Assembly: GCA_021817685.1 (NCBI GenBank)
Contig: JAKAGD010000048.1
Span: 1 to 5,921 of the forward strand
Source of the DNA: a bacterium
GTDB taxonomy: Bacteria; Patescibacteriota; Minisyncoccia; Phycocordibacterales; Phycocordibacteraceae
Length of the DNA: 5,921 nt
Direction: 5' to 3'
Part shown: positions 5,081 to 5,921 of the stretch, in pieces
How the letters are laid out: the number at the start of each line of letters is the position of its first letter
Position numbering within the stretch: position 1 is the stretch's first letter
Notes under the pieces: generated by a model
The model's database searches: none
What the model was told of the DNA's origin: nothing
Seen by the model: the letters and a program-made list of their open reading frames with translations, nothing else
Position numbers and translations under genes: made by a program

Positions 5081-5921
5081 AGTTCTCAATCGTTACCCCG
5101 GTCTACAACGGCGCGAATTACATCGTCGAGACAATTGAGAGCGTGCTCTCGCAGGAAGGAGATTTCGAGATCGAGTATATCGTTGCAGATGGCAACTCGA
5201 CTGACGGGACGATTGAAATCGTGCAATCGTATGCGGACCGTGTGAGTGCGGGGCAATATCCTCTTCATTGTAAAAAGGCTGTGCTCCGGTATTTCTCCCA
5301 GAAGGATCGCGGAATGTATGACGCGCTAGAAAAAGGATTCACACTGACGAGCGGCGATGTGATGGCCTACATCAATGCGGACGACCGATATCTTCCCGGC
5401 GCTTTCGCGGCGGTAGCATCTATCCTCGCACACTACCCTGATATAGAGTGGGCCAAGGGCATCAACACCGCCTGTGACGAGAGCGGCGCGCCTACTGCAC
5501 GAGAGTCATCATGCTTGTTGTATCGCCAAGACTGGCTCCAAAAGGGCATTTACGGGCGCAGTGCGTACTTCGTGCAACAGGACAGCGTGTTCTGGAGGCG
5601 AACATTGTGGGAGAAGGCGCATCCGGCGCTCGCTTCTTACCGGCTCGCCGGGGACTATGCGCTGTGGATCGCCTTCGCCGCGCACGCGCCGCTCTGGTCG
5701 TTCAACAAGCGCGTAAGCGTCTTCCGAGAGCGTGCGGGGCAGCTGAGCGCTGTAATGGACCCGTACCGGCGGGAGCAGGAATTGATCGCCCCTCATCATT
5801 TCTTCCTCGAGAAAAGTGCTACCGCTGTGCGGGGCCGGCCCGGTGGCGAGTGGGGAAAAGCTGACGGATGGTGTTCACGCCACCTGTCAAATTCTCACCA
5901 CAATCCAATCAGTTGGTGGGC
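5077..5921 (+). CDS. Family 2 glycosyltransferase (partial, C-terminus off the right edge)
   Basis: The frame opens at the ATG at 5077, inside the previous stop (ATGA overlap), and stays open for 281 residues to the window end. It is a GT-A, family 2 glycosyltransferase: FSIVTPVYNGANYIVETIESV at 3-23, IVADGNSTDGT at 35-45 (Asp38 for nucleotide binding), FSQKDRGMYDALEKG at 73-87, and the metal-binding INADDRY at 99-105 (Asp102, Asp103). QQDSVFWRRTLWEK (167-180) and LAGDYALWIAFA (190-201) match the C-terminal part of a subgroup common in colanic-acid and O-antigen clusters. FRERAGQLS (216-224) is the usual late motif. It would transfer one sugar from a nucleotide-sugar donor to a lipid-linked acceptor at the cytoplasmic membrane. 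From about residue 246 onward the sequence no longer resembles the subgroup. That could be a variable tail or a frameshift or assembly problem near the edge. Confidence 0.92.
   Translation, partial: MKFSIVTPVYNGANYIVETIESVLSQEGDFEIEYIVADGNSTDGTIEIVQSYADRVSAGQYPLHCKKAVLRYFSQKDRGMYDALEKGFTLTSGDVMAYINADDRYLPGAFAAVASILAHYPDIEWAKGINTACDESGAPTARESSCLLYRQDWLQKGIYGRSAYFVQQDSVFWRRTLWEKAHPALASYRLAGDYALWIAFAAHAPLWSFNKRVSVFRERAGQLSAVMDPYRREQELIAPHHFFLEKSATAVRGRPGGEWGKADGWCSRHLSNSHHNPISWW

Noticed and set aside
5511..5864. Plus-strand open frame of 117 codons inside the right-hand gene
   Set aside because: It is out of frame with the family 2 glycosyltransferase, whose motifs continue in its own frame past 5750. 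I considered it as a frameshift continuation, but it does not carry the family tail.
1..5921. CRISPR array, tRNA, insertion-sequence ends or long direct repeats
   Set aside because: No regularly spaced repeats, cloverleaf-like sequence, transposase motifs or matching terminal repeats were seen on reading both strands by eye.

Overview
The window is about 5.9 kb of bacterial sequence, moderately GC-rich by eye and very compact. It looks like part of a surface-polysaccharide or glycoconjugate biosynthesis locus. Two gene blocks run outward from one short divergent intergenic region (about 3824-3910). No rRNA, tRNA, transposase, CRISPR array or long repeat was seen. The source taxon cannot be read from a marker gene. 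Small tightly packed genes, ATGA overlaps, few Shine-Dalgarno sites and a very short leader are compatible with a streamlined lineage such as Patescibacteria/CPR, but this is only a weak guess.

The left block reads on the minus strand from 3823 down to the left edge as one apparent operon. First is a zinc-type medium-chain alcohol dehydrogenase (2789-3823). Next is a small protein that looks like a degenerate or internally deleted FkbM methyltransferase (2238-2783). Then come an intact FkbM-family methyltransferase (1465-2241), a thiamine-diphosphate-dependent E1 alpha subunit (483-1436) and its E1 beta partner (493 to beyond base 1). Spacings are 5 nt, a 4-nt overlap, 28 nt and an 11-nt overlap, so cotranscription and translational coupling are likely.

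The right block reads on the plus strand. It holds an unusual protein with a GT-B/GT9-like N-terminal part and an unassigned C-terminal domain (3911-5080). A family 2 glycosyltransferase (5077 to beyond the right edge) overlaps it by ATGA.

The glycosyltransferases would build a glycan and the FkbM protein could O-methylate it. The dehydrogenase and the E1 alpha/beta pair could make or modify a building block by redox and 2-oxo-acid (acyl or aldehyde transfer) chemistry. No E2 or E3 component is visible here, so a classical pyruvate dehydrogenase complex is not demonstrated. The most notable points are the tandem of a degenerate and an intact FkbM protein, the E1 pair with altered conserved motifs inside a glycan locus, the unclassified C-terminal domain of the 389-residue protein, and a compact palindrome between the two blocks. 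That palindrome abuts a -10-like box on one strand and resembles an intrinsic terminator on the other.
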